64,000 nucleotides of DNA from Sinohyriopsis cumingii. Lineage: Eukaryota > Mollusca > Bivalvia > Unionida > Unionidae. The position numbers and the translations under genes are program-made. The DNA is taken from positions 89,209,944 to 89,273,943 of the forward strand of contig CM068838.1 of the NCBI GenBank assembly GCA_028554795.2. The letters are read 5' to 3'. Below the pieces are notes generated by a model. It worked only from the letters and a program-made list of their open reading frames with translations, ran no database searches and was not told the origin of the DNA. Position 1 is the stretch's first letter. The number at the start of each line of letters is the position of its first letter. Of this stretch, positions 42,255 through 50,890 are shown piece after piece.

Positions 42255-43340
42255 ATGATTCCCGGCACAGAGAATTCTCATTCCGTAGGATACCTAGCAC
42301 AGAGAATTCTCATTCATTGCTCTCCACAGAGAGTTCCCATTCAGCAGATACTCACCACAAAGAATTCCCATTCAGTGTGTGTGTGTGTGTGTGTGTGTGT
42401 GATTAGGATTTTTAACGTAGCTTTTAACAATTTTTTAGTCATATCGCTACGATGTCTGCAGTGTGGCACGTTATAGTGATGTATAGCACTGGGGCATCGT
42501 TCCGCAGACATATAGCATGATGTCCCACCCAGTCACATTATCCTGACACCAGGCCGAACAGACCTAACATTAACCTCTTAATGCTGAGCGCCTCGGCCGG
42601 GGTTGGAACACACGACCTTCCACTTCCGAGGCGGACGCTCTGACCACTAGGCTACCGGAGCGGTCTCCCATTCAGTAGATACTCACCACAGAGAAATCCC
42701 ATTTAGTAGATACTCACCACAGAGAATTCCCATTCAGTAGATACTCACCAAAGAGAATTCCCATTCAGCAGATACTAACCACAGAGAATTCACATTCAGC
42801 AGATACTCACCAAAGAGAATTCCCATTCAGTAGATACTCACCACAGAGAATTCCCATTCAGCAGATACTCACCAAAGAGAATTCCCAGTCAGTATATACT
42901 CAATAAAGAGAATTCCCATTCAGCAGATACTCAACAAAGAGAATTCCCATTCAGCAGATACTCACCAAAGAGAATTCCCATTCAGCAGATACTCAACAAA
43001 GAGAATTCCCATTCAGTAGATACTCACCAAAGAGAATTCCCATTCAGCAGATACTCACCAAAGAGAATTCCCATTCAGCAGATACTCAACAAAGAGAATT
43101 CCCATTCAGTAGATACTCACCAAAGAGAATTTCCATTCAGCAGATACTCACTAAAGAGAATTCCCATTCAGCAGACACTCACCAAAGAGAATTCCCAGTC
43201 AGTAGATACTCACCACACAGAATTCCCATCCAGTAGATACTCACCACAGAGAATTTCCATTTGGAAGATACTCACCGCAGAGAATTTCCATTCATTAGAT
43301 GCTCACCACATAAATTCTCATTCATTTAGATACTCACCAC
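42255..43340. repeat. 31-32-bp minisatellite, about 25 copies, split by a SINE
   Basis: The unit is AGAGAATTCCCATTCAGTAG followed by ATACTCACCAC. About four degenerate units precede the SINE (42,255-42,376) and about 21 follow it. Every good unit contains an EcoRI site (GAATTC). Confidence 0.95.
42366..42676 (-). mobile_element. SINE family 1 copy D with 11-bp target-site duplication
   Basis: TCCCATTCAGT at 42,366-42,376 and 42,666-42,676 flanks a (CA)n tail, an internally shortened family 1 body and a tRNA-like head (antisense of CCGGTAGCCTAGTGGTCAG). The copy sits inside the 31-bp minisatellite, and the duplicated target is minisatellite sequence. Confidence 0.93.
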
Positions 43341-43866
43341 AGAGATTTGGATTTTAACGAAGCTTTAATTTTTTTTAGTGATACAGCTACGATTCTGCAG
43401 TGTGGTAGTTTATAGTGATGTCTAGCACTAGAGCATCATGGCGCAGACATGTAGCATGATGTCCCACCCATTCACATTGTCCTGATACCAGGCTGACCAG
43501 TTCTAACATTAACCTCTTAATGCTGAGCGCCAATCGAGGCAGCTGTTGTTGCATTTTTGTTGTTGTTGTTGTTGTTGTTGTAGGGTTTAACACCATTTTG
43601 CAGCATACGATAGGTGATACATGGCGGCCAGTATTAATGGTGGTGGAAGAACCCAGGAAAACCCTGGAAAAAACTCACCGACCCACGAGAAGCTACTGGC
43701 AATCTTTCACACATACCCACATTGGCTGAATCCGAGACTCGAACTAACGCAGACAGAGGTGAGTTGCATTTTTGTAAGTCTTTGGTATGACTCGGCCGGG
43801 GTTCGAAGCCGTGACCTCCCTCATCCGAGGCGGATGCTCTAACTACTTAGGCCACTGGAGTGGTCT
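43341..43866 (-). mobile_element. SINE family 1 copy E, containing a nested family 2 SINE
   Basis: The family 1 body (43,345-43,545) and head (43,785-43,864) are separated by about 200 bp of a family 2 SINE. The outer copy's internal junction GTTGCATTTTTGT is repeated on both sides of the insertion (about 43,548 and 43,761), as expected of a target-site duplication. Confidence 0.88.
43556..43758 (-). mobile_element. Nested SINE family 2 copy
   Basis: On the plus strand it begins with (GTT)n, the complement of a (CAA)n tail. It continues TTTAACACCATTTTGCAGC and ACATGGCGGCCAG and ends near the antisense B box GAGACTCGAACTAACGC. The insertion into a family 1 copy shows that family 2 was active after family 1 copy E. 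Confidence 0.88.
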
Positions 43867-44060
43867 GTAGTTCAGTCTCATAATAAAATACTTTATATTA
43901 GTAAGATTATTTAACAAAGTTAAAAATGAATATAAAAAATTCGTTGCAACCACTCGAGAAAGCGGGACGGGTCTTGTAGACGAAGGGATGGTGATCACAT
44001 CAAATGGGGCCCCAAGTTCCCTTCAAAGAGAGGGAGGGGACCACCGAAATAAAGTTTTGC

Positions 44061-44110
<50 letters not shown>

Positions 44111-44756
44111 GGAATTGGAATAAATATTCTTCATTATAAAGAATCTTTGAACGTTCACATACTCCATTAGTCTGATGACATGCAGGTGGGAGCAACGGGT
44201 ATGGAGCGCCACGACTGTCGTATATTATTAGTCCTTGTTTTATTTGGTGGATTAATATTTACATGAGTTGATTTTGTCATGATATGTTGTAGTTCGTTTA
44301 TTATCTATGAGTACTTGTGACATTATATGCGGTGGTTTCGTCATTATATGCAGTACCTCGCACTGTATCTTTCAAAAGGACGAAGGACATAAGACAGTCG
44401 TGGCGCTCCATAAATGGGCATATTGTACATCCTCGAGATCGCAGTGGAGAGCTGAGTCAGTGGGCCATACATTATATTAATGATGTAACCTCTCTATGTT
44501 ACATCCGTCAACCATAAACCTGACATAATATCTATTCAGTTACATTCATTCATTTTAAGAACTACTGGGAAGAAAGTGCTTGATAATGACCTAATTTTAA
44601 TCTGGTTTTTTATTTTTTTCATCATGAATTGTACCACAGTCAATTCTCTTTTTACGTACAAAATACGCGACCAGTTCTATTACCTTCGTAGTAATTGTGC
44701 AGAATATGTTTTATGCCAAACTTCATTCATTGGGTAGATTGGGGGGGGGGGGCGGG
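43867..44756. other. Intergenic sequence with (GT)n at 44,063-44,109
   Basis: About 23 GT units. No gene recognised. Confidence 0.55.
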
Positions 44757-44890
44757 AGAGGCTGCAGTAGCTCAGTTGGCAGAGCGCCAGACTCGTAATC
44801 TAATGGTGACAGGTTTGGTACCCAATCTAGCAGGCCCGATTCGGCTGGCACGGAGTGTCTTAGGGAAAAGTACTTATGTCCTATTTATAA
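44757..44890 (+). mobile_element. tRNA-derived SINE head, third family
   Basis: AGTAGCTCAGTTGGCAGAGC at 44,766 is a good A box. CGCCAGACTCGTAATCT resembles an anticodon arm, and GGTTTGGTACCC is a B box with changes. About 72 nt fits a tRNA fold, but the following CGGAGTGTCTTAGGGAAAAG text is typical of a SINE body rather than a functional tRNA 3' trailer. A tRNA pseudogene is the alternative. Confidence 0.65.
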
Positions 44891-46167
44891 AAGTGCCGTT
44901 AAAACAATCGAAAGAAAAGGAATGGTTATGTTCTTTTAAGCTAATTAAAATCTGTTTTCAATTAAAAAAATTATTTACAAAGAATTTCACGATTTACAAG
45001 TGTCCTTTCCTTTGCCATCCGGTGCTACTTTATATAAGGTAATATATTTCTCTGTAGAGAATTTTTAGTCTTCAGAGTGTTTCTGAATATTTTCCGACCA
45101 TTATGATAATTTTAAATTTTTGAAGGGAATAAGTTTGAGTCAAGACATTTCTCAAAGTGGAAACATTAATTGTTCTGATCAGACTAAACATGACACTCAT
45201 ACATAATGTAATGATTGCGCTGTTTTGTTTAAATTCCTAATTACCCAGGCAAGTGGACCGCCGATTTACAAGCTCTTGATTTCAAAGATAAGGGGAAAAT
45301 CTGGATCCAAATCGGCCACGAAGCATACGCTATTGTTTACTTATTGGCTAAATCGGATTTGCTATTGTGGAAGGAAGATTTATTGGTGATGTCTCGCTCA
45401 TACTGAGGATGTCGCTTGGCTTATTTAAACAGTTAAATGATATTTTTCGCGTGACATCCTAGGCTTAATTACAGATATTAAATCCCTAAAAGTGTGCTCT
45501 GGTCTTTAGTTTCCAATCATAGCTGTCAATATTTGATTGGTGAAGCGGTTCACTTTATTATCTGCGATTTGCGTCCTCAGCGGAATAATTGATTCGACTT
45601 CCGGGGGAAACTAATAAAGTAGTTCGCAGTGAATCTGGCAGATCAAACGTTGTCAATTTCACCTTTTATGGCAGTAGGCGTGACGTCAGCCTCTGCAAGG
45701 ACGGAATCAGTGTAAATATAAATCAATAAAGAAGGACTGATACAATGTGATCATCATTTATACTCAAGTTTTCCGTGAAATTAAATTGTCAGGAATGAAA
45801 TATTTGCTATTGAAACCACAATATGGCTTAGATACACATCATCAACCGCATTATCGGCGGGCAAAAATTGGTACCGTCGAGATATTATCTCCAAGCAACA
45901 TTACTTTTATTATATCATTACAAAATTATTTATTGTGCATACCCTGAAGTTCAGGACTTTTTTTTTGTATTTGTCAGTTTTCAGCCAGTAATTACGTCTT
46001 TTTTATTGCAATGATTCAATAGAACGTTTTTATACTATTCTCAATCGTACGCAGAATTTAATGGTGACATTATGAATTATATCTACACGCGATCTAGTGA
46101 ACAACCTTCAGAAAGTATATTTCTATTATATGATAATATTTATTATATTCACAAATCTCAATATCTA
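44891..46167. other. Intergenic sequence, no gene seen
   Basis: About 1.3 kb with no supported gene or repeat. Confidence 0.5.
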
Positions 46168-46390
46168 CAGGGGCCTCGGGAGGTCGAGTGATCTAAAGCG
46201 TTCGCCTTTACCGGTCACTGCTATCTTATCTATCTATGCGTGTGTTCGAATCTTGGGGTCGCCCAATGTGGTTATGTGAGAAAGCTACAAGGAGCTTCCC
46301 GTGTTCTTTCTCCGCCAGTTTTAATGGCCGCCATGTATAACTTGTCTTGTAATGAGAAATGGCATAAAGCCCCAAAACAACATCTACATT
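46168..46390 (+). mobile_element. SINE family 2 copy
   Basis: The head GGAGGTCGAGTGATCTAAAG, a B-box-like GTGTTCGAATCTTGG, the body GCCCAATGTGGTTATGTGAG and an AAAACAAC tail match family 2. ATCTACA flanks it at about 46,163 and 46,382, a possible short target-site duplication. Confidence 0.8.
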
Positions 46391-46452
46391 TATATCATCT
46401 ATCCTGAATAAGAATGCACAAGTCAAGTTTCTGAGAATAAAAAACGTTAGAT

Positions 46453-46941
46453 TTAAACAAATATCTTATCCAGGTTCATTTTTCCATTTAATTTGAAAGT
46501 GGACATTACGTAGTCATATAAAATAAATATGCATTCTCTGTACAGAGCTGTTATTACTTCTTCGTTCGAGGAAGAATGGTCGACTGGGTTACTTGTTTCC
46601 GGTCCAAAGATAAAAGCTATTGATTCTGAAGCTTTAGGTATCGTTAGCAAACCACCTTTCCCCATATGTTCTATTACGAATTCACGCAATGATGCTTGGC
46701 GTTATCTGCCGGAAGTGGGGGACCCATCGTCTCCGCGGGAGTCAATAACGGAAGTATTAGACAAGATACGAGTCGTTCCGACTGTCTTTATTGAGGAAAA
46801 TAGTGCAGGGATTTTCCAAATGAGATAGATTACAATTGTTCGATTCACTACCGTAGTTGACGCGTATGTGTACAAAACTGGCACTCGAAAGAGGTCAATA
46901 TTTTTCATATCTATCGTAACATTACCAAAGAATATATACAT
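46453..46941 (-). other. Unassigned open region, possible decayed exon
   Basis: The minus strand stays in one frame for about 163 codons with a single stop (46,702-46,704). The plus strand is also open for 99 codons (46,529-46,828). Base composition is less AT-rich than around it. I recognise no domain in either reading, and neither splice sites nor a start are convincing. It may be a chance open region or an old coding fragment. Confidence 0.25.
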
Positions 46942-47449
46942 CTCAGTTTAAAAATATTGAGCAAGAATATTATTCCGTTTTAACGCTGTACGTTGATACA
47001 TAATCTCTCTCATCCGGATCGAAATCGGCCACTGGCGTCCGTTGATGGTGGCGAACGTAAACGTGTAGACACGCAAAGCCATTCAAGACACTATGGGTTT
47101 TGTCTTACGTGTTTTGAATTTCTAAGAATGGATAAATCAAGAAGATTAGACTATGATATCAAACGAGTCGTTTGTTCAAAAGAAGCTATTTTACAAAGAA
47201 AGTCGAACTCATTAAATGCTGAATGATAAAGTTAATAATAAACCAGGATGCATTGTTGAAATCAAATGATCTGAATTTCAGATTTTCTTCAGAAAGTAAA
47301 ATTTAAGTGAGTATGGTTATTGATTTATTCTATTAGGTCGTTTTTATGCACAGAACAAAAACTAGTAAAAAGTGTACATGTTTAAAAGTGACAATGTTTG
47401 AAAATTTCCTGAAAACCGAACAACTTAAAAACAAACGCGTCAAATACCT
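46942..47449. other. Intergenic sequence, no gene seen
   Basis: A 77-codon frame at 46,993 has no recognisable content. Confidence 0.45.
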
Positions 47450-47722
47450 ACCTATGACAACCCGGGGGCCCCGAGTGGCCGAGAGGTTTAAAGTGCTCTC
47501 CGATACGGATCACTGCCATCTCAACTCTGTCTGCGTGGGTTCGAGTCTAGGATTCGGCCAATGTGGGTAAGTGAGAAAGCTTGCCAGTAGCTTCTCGTGG
47601 GTCGGTGGTTTTTCCCGGGTTTTTCCCGGGTTCTTCCACCACCATTAATAGTGGCCGTCATGCATAGCCTATCGTGTGCTGAAAAATGGCGTTAAACCCA
47701 GCAACAACAACAACCTATGACA
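47450..47722 (+). mobile_element. SINE family 2, best copy, with 10-bp target-site duplication
   Basis: ACCTATGACA at 47,450-47,459 and 47,713-47,722 flanks the element. The head (CCCCGAGTGGCCGAGAGG as A box, GTGGGTTCGAGTCTAGG as B box, long variable region) looks derived from a class II tRNA such as Leu or Ser. The body carries GGATTCGGCCAATGTGGGTA, and the tail is (CAA)4. It is the most complete copy, so probably the youngest. Confidence 0.93.
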
Positions 47723-48155
47723 GCCGCTAATTTAGATGAAAGACTGAGCTGTTGCCTTAAAAATTTTGTAAATTTTTTTCATTGCTCTGAAATTTTCATT
47801 AAACAATGTGAAACCTTTCCTTGGAAGAAACTATGACATTTTGCATTTTGGCTCCAAGAAAAATTAACCTATTAGCTTTTTACATTAACACCTCACATAA
47901 TAGTAGTTTATACCAATAATAAGGTATATTAAAACATGTTGCCATAATTCATATTGTTGGCACTGAAAAATATCGAAAGAATCCATATTAAAATAAAAAT
48001 TGATCGCAAGAATAATGCCACCAAGTTTGCTTCGTACCCATCATGTATTTGGTATAGCTCTTCCAGAATCCGTTCATTCAGTCTTTCTCTCTTTCTCAAA
48101 ATACGTACTAAATAAAACACATCTTTCTTCATTATCATCATCATCATCATCATCA

Positions 48156-48191
<36 letters not shown>

Positions 48192-48320
48192 GGATTTGAT
48201 AATATTTTGAAACCGTACAATCGGCTTGTGCTTCATTCATTCATCATACAGATGAAGAGTTTTATATCTCGCACGATTTTTCTAGTTTCAGGCTGGTACA
48301 TTTATCAATGGGAGTACATC
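47723..48320. other. Intergenic sequence with (ATC)n and (ATT)n
   Basis: The ATC run at 48,131-48,157 passes into ATT to 48,190. The serine- and tyrosine-rich frame over it is an artefact. Confidence 0.6.
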
Positions 48321-48321
48321 T

Positions 48322-48390
<69 letters not shown>
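48321..48390. repeat. (TA)n-(GA)n microsatellite
   Basis: TA units to 48,340, then GA to 48,389. Confidence 0.97.
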
Positions 48391-48392
<2 letters not shown>

Positions 48393-48488
48393 ATATATAT
48401 ATTACCATACGGACCGGAAAGTGCTATTCCTGGATTGTATAGAAGAATGCTTGATAATAGTTTTTCAGAATTAATATTTAATGCAAAT

Positions 48489-48580
48489 AATAATGCTATC
48501 ATACAAGTTAGAAAATTTTTAATTCGCATTCTCCGTAGAGTACGAATTAAAAATTCTCTAATCTGTATGATAGCATTATT
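48489..48580. repeat. Imperfect palindrome with 38-bp arms
   Basis: The arm 48,489-48,526 (AATAATGCTATCATAC...AATTCG) pairs with 48,543-48,580 (CGAATTAAAAATTCTC...GCATTATT) across a 16-bp spacer, with about five mismatches. It is transcribable as a long hairpin and may be a small foldback element. It lies just outside the presumed Polinton left end. Confidence 0.85.
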
Positions 48581-48619
48581 TGTATTATACACATATATAT
48601 ACAAGTAGTAAGGTGGGAC

Positions 48620-48868
48620 GGTCTAGGGACTAGGGGAGTTCCATGTTAAAAAGGCAATATCTACTCTGGGGACTACGTAATTTAACATGGGAAGCAATAT
48701 CCACTCTGGGGACTATATAAATTTAACATGGGAAAAAAAGGCATCCACTCTGGGGACAAGGGAATTTAACATGGGAGAAAAGAAATATCCATTCTAGGGA
48801 CAAAGGCAATTGAAACATAGGAGAAAAAATATCCATTCTAGGGACAAAGGCAATTGAACATGGGACTT
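48620..48868. repeat. Subterminal about 45-bp minisatellite, about 6 copies
   Basis: Units contain CACTCTGGGGACAAGG or CATTCTAGGGACAAAGG, then CAATTTAACATGGGA and an A-rich link. It lies between the presumed element end and the first gene, where Polintons often have repeated subterminal sequence. It is followed by an A/T-only tract to 48,905. Confidence 0.85.
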
Positions 48869-48914
48869 TTTAAAAAAAAAATTAAAAAAATAAAAAATAA
48901 AAAAGGGGTAGGCA

Positions 48915-48964
48915 ATGGAAAGTCATTCTCTTTTCGAGAGACGTGGGTGGCCCTGAAAAGGGCC
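48915..48964 (-). terminator. Histone-type 3' stem-loop plus purine-rich downstream element (minus strand)
   Basis: On the minus strand GGCCCTTTTCAGGGCC (48,949-48,964) forms a 6-bp stem with a TTTC loop. It is preceded by CCAAA and followed by ACCCA (48,944-48,948). About 8 nt later comes TCTCGAAAAGAGA (48,925-48,937), which resembles the histone downstream element bound by U7 snRNA. These match the metazoan replication-dependent histone 3' end. It lies 24 nt after the stop of the 76-aa minus-strand gene. Confidence 0.88.
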
Positions 48965-48987
48965 TTTGGATTTTTGTTAATATGCCC

Positions 48988-49218
48988 TTAACATAAAGGG
49001 CATCTGCGGCATCTTCTTGTCCTCAAGCTGCGTCTTAGTGTAGGGCCATAAATCAGAGTCCTCTTGAGGCAACCTTGTCTTTCCACATAAACTCTTCGTA
49101 TCCACAGACTGGTGTCTGACTTGTGGACAACGGTCCACTTGGATCGGACATACATGAGCATGTCCGTCCTAAACATCATTGAAGACACAAGGGTGGATGA
49201 TTCGACTGTGGTCCACAT
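48988..49218 (-). CDS. Small basic, cysteine-containing protein with histone-type 3' end
   Basis: This 76-aa frame is intact. Its minus-strand TATA box (TATAAATA, 49,263-49,270) lies about 45 nt before the ATG at 49,218, and a histone-type stem-loop follows the stop. Residues 1-45 are mixed hydrophobic. The last 25 are strongly basic and end in a short Cys-rich tail (RRCRRCPLC). I found no family. A loose resemblance of the segment VYVERQGCLKRTLIYG to the histone H4 C-terminus was noted but is too weak to use. It forms a divergent pair with the gene at 49,438 across a 219-bp shared promoter. A small DNA-binding or virion core protein would fit the composition, but that is a guess. Confidence 0.55.
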   Translation of the reverse strand: MWTTVESSTLVSSMMFRTDMLMYVRSKWTVVHKSDTSLWIRRVYVERQGCLKRTLIYGPTLRRSLRTRRCRRCPLC

Positions 49219-49437
49219 CTTGAGGCGACGAGAACAGGTGAATCAATGCAGTGAACTGCGCTTATTTATAGGTAGAGGAAGGATTGAAACGGATTGAGTT
49301 CATTGACCAATCCAAACACGCGTTACAAAATTCAGTCAGCCCGCATCCAATCCGAAGAGAGCAGTCTGTGACGTCACGTGGTCTATATAGATTCGCTAGC
49401 GCCTGTGTGCAGTCAATCTATGCGACAGTGATTCAAC
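49219..49437. promoter_or_regulatory. Divergent promoter with TATA, CCAAT, CRE and E-box motifs
   Basis: The minus-strand TATA lies at 49,263-49,270 and the plus-strand TATATAG at 49,384-49,390. Between them are CCAAT motifs (about 49,308 and 49,345), TGACGTCA (49,369-49,376, a perfect CRE palindrome) and an overlapping CACGTG E-box (49,375-49,380). The compact divergent layout with CCAAT boxes resembles paired histone-gene promoters. Confidence 0.7.
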
Positions 49438-50007
49438 ATGACGGAAACTTAGAAAACGATTCATTGGGGTGCACCAGCAGTGGAGACCGCCCAAGGGAAC
49501 CCCGACTTACTTTCAGAAGAGGTAAATTGGGATTTTGTGGATTTTCTTACCTCGCAAGAATTTGTTCCGGAACCTTCGTCACCTTCATGACCGCAAGTGG
49601 AGAATTTTAGACAGAGACAGAAAGAAGAATTGGAGAAATTTATACAACGACAAAAGGAAGCGGAACAAGCTTTTCTCCTACAGCAACAGCAGCAAGAAGA
49701 AGAGGTAAGAAAAAAACAACAAGAAGAAGTAGCAGCAAAGAAACAAGAGGGTGAAAATCAAACGGTCACGGTACTGTTGGACATTTTAGCGGAGTTAAGA
49801 AGTCTGAAACAAATGTATCAGACTTCTTTATTACGACCGAAGAGAATACGACCTTCCCGAGCTAAACACGTCAACCCTGTGACTAAGCCTACCGTACCAC
49901 CCTTAGTGATTTCAACCCAATCATCATCATCATCATCAACAGTACGCAGTCCAGAAGTAGGCCTTGGCCGTGGCAAAGGCTTAAGGCAGTTAAAGTTGAT
50001 TGCTTAA
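49438..50007 (+). pseudogene. Q/E-rich coiled-coil protein with histone-type 3' end, two in-frame stops
   Basis: The start is the ATG at 49,438, which lies 54 nt after a TATA box. One frame of 190 codons runs to TAA at 50,005, broken by TAG (49,450-49,452, codon 5) and TGA (49,588-49,590, codon 51). The first 50 codons are acidic. Codons 55-105 are a Gln/Glu/Lys-rich predicted coiled coil (repeats of RQKE and QQQQEEE). Then comes a short hydrophobic helix (VTVLLDILAELRSLKQMY) and a basic Ser/Pro tail ending GRGKGLRQLKLIA. I recognise no family. A capsid scaffold or core protein is possible. A histone-type stem-loop follows the stop by 26 nt. The region after codon 51 is open, so an N-terminally shortened product is conceivable. 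Confidence 0.6.
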
Positions 50008-50032
50008 ACTCACCCCTACACCAAAAACCAAA

Positions 50033-50071
50033 GGCCCTTTTCAGGGCCACCCACTTCTCTCGAAAAGAGAT
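50033..50071 (+). terminator. Histone-type 3' stem-loop plus purine-rich downstream element (plus strand)
   Basis: GGCCCTTTTCAGGGCC (50,033-50,048) is flanked by CCAAA and ACCCA (50,049-50,053), followed by CGAAAAGAGA at 50,061-50,070. It fits the consensus GGYYYTHTHARRRCC for the stem-loop bound by SLBP. It is nearly the inverse of 48,915-48,970, with about five differences over 57 bp, so both ends of the gene pair carry the same signal. Confidence 0.9.
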
Positions 50072-50206
50072 ACACTTTCAATTGCCAATAACTCAAAAAT
50101 CAACAAAAAAAAACTATTTTACCCCTATAGTACGTGTATATGAGTGCGTGAGTGTACGTTCTTATTTAAAATCAAAACTCAAAGACACTTACCTTTTTAT
50201 AGCTAA

Positions 50207-50212
50207 TTTATT
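50207..50212 (-). terminator. Poly(A) signal of the zinc-knuckle gene
   Basis: AATAAA on the minus strand, about 75 nt past the stop of the gene at 50,287-50,742. This gene uses an ordinary poly(A) signal, unlike its two neighbours. Confidence 0.6.
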
Positions 50213-50286
50213 CTTTTATCAATAGTTACAATCCAATTTACAATTCACAGCAGAGCACTTTAAAAAGTACATTCACTTATTCTGTC

Positions 50287-50742
50287 TCACTTTTTAGTCT
50301 CTCTCTGTTTTTTAAATTTCTTCACCGTCACAGTCTTTTCCTCCTCTTCCTCCTCACTTTCTTCCCTTCTTCTTCTTTTCTTCTCCTGTTTCTTTTTCTT
50401 CACATGTCTACTATCTTCCTCCTCTTCCTCCTCTGAAGAAGAATCCCTCTCTTCTGAAGAAGAATCCCTCTTGTCTTCTGACTCCTCTTGTTTCTTTTTT
50501 GGGCAATCTGGAGACCAATGTCCTTTTTCTTGACAATAATAACAGGTATCTTGACTTTTGTCTCTTTTAACCCCTGTTTTTCCTTTTTGACGGTCTGGAC
50601 AATCTGAAGACCAATGCCCTTTCTTCTGACAGATATAGCAAGTATCTTCACTTTTATCTCGAAAAGAAGGAGAGTAGTCCGTCGGCTGGTCTGAAGAAAA
50701 TTTTCTAATGACCCCTCGCAACGCTCTGATGAAACGTTCCAT
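50287..50742 (-). CDS. Two-zinc-knuckle (CCHC) protein with acidic/basic tail
   Basis: Intact 151-aa frame. Two retroviral-type zinc knuckles of the form CX2CX4HX4C are at residues 35-48 (CYICQKKGHWSSDC) and 67-80 (CYYCQEKGHWSPDC). They are joined by a basic linker, which fits single-stranded nucleic acid binding. Residues 85-112 are Ser/Glu-rich (DSSSEE repeats), 113-128 are Lys/Arg-rich, then a Glu run and a basic end follow. The minus-strand TATA (TATATAAAG, 50,811-50,819) lies about 70 nt before the ATG. The gene is divergent from the polymerase gene. Repeated SSEEERDSSSEE suggests slippage growth of the acidic tail. A nucleocapsid-like or replication-accessory role is inferred. Confidence 0.8.
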   Translation of the reverse strand: MERFIRALRGVIRKFSSDQPTDYSPSFRDKSEDTCYICQKKGHWSSDCPDRQKGKTGVKRDKSQDTCYYCQEKGHWSPDCPKKKQEESEDKRDSSSEERDSSSEEEEEEDSRHVKKKKQEKKRRRREESEEEEEEKTVTVKKFKKQRETKK

Positions 50743-50804
50743 CTGGGTAGTCTCTTCCGTTGTGCTCGGTTAGAGAGTGAAATGAATAGTGAAAGGACAA
50801 GACA

Positions 50805-50845
50805 CATACCCTTTATATACGCTGGTCTGCTAGGACTATAAATTA
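50805..50845. promoter_or_regulatory. Divergent TATA boxes for the zinc-knuckle and polymerase genes
   Basis: TATATAAAG on the minus strand at 50,811-50,819 and TATAAAT on the plus strand at 50,837-50,843 lie only about 18 bp apart. Each lies 54-70 nt from its ATG, so the two pre-initiation complexes would nearly touch. Confidence 0.7.
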
Positions 50846-50890
50846 GTCCATGGTGTTTAAACTTGAGTCATTTGACGTTTTTCACCCAAG

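Noticed and set aside
44757-44830. Functional tRNA gene
   Set aside because: The B box is altered, the acceptor stem pairs poorly by eye, and a SINE-type body follows instead of a T-run terminator.
48988-50007. A true host divergent histone gene pair (H3/H4 or H2A/H2B)
   Set aside because: The 3' stem-loops, spacing and divergent layout fit, but no frame on either strand contains a recognisable histone fold. The C-terminal GRGKG and H4-like segments are too short to count.
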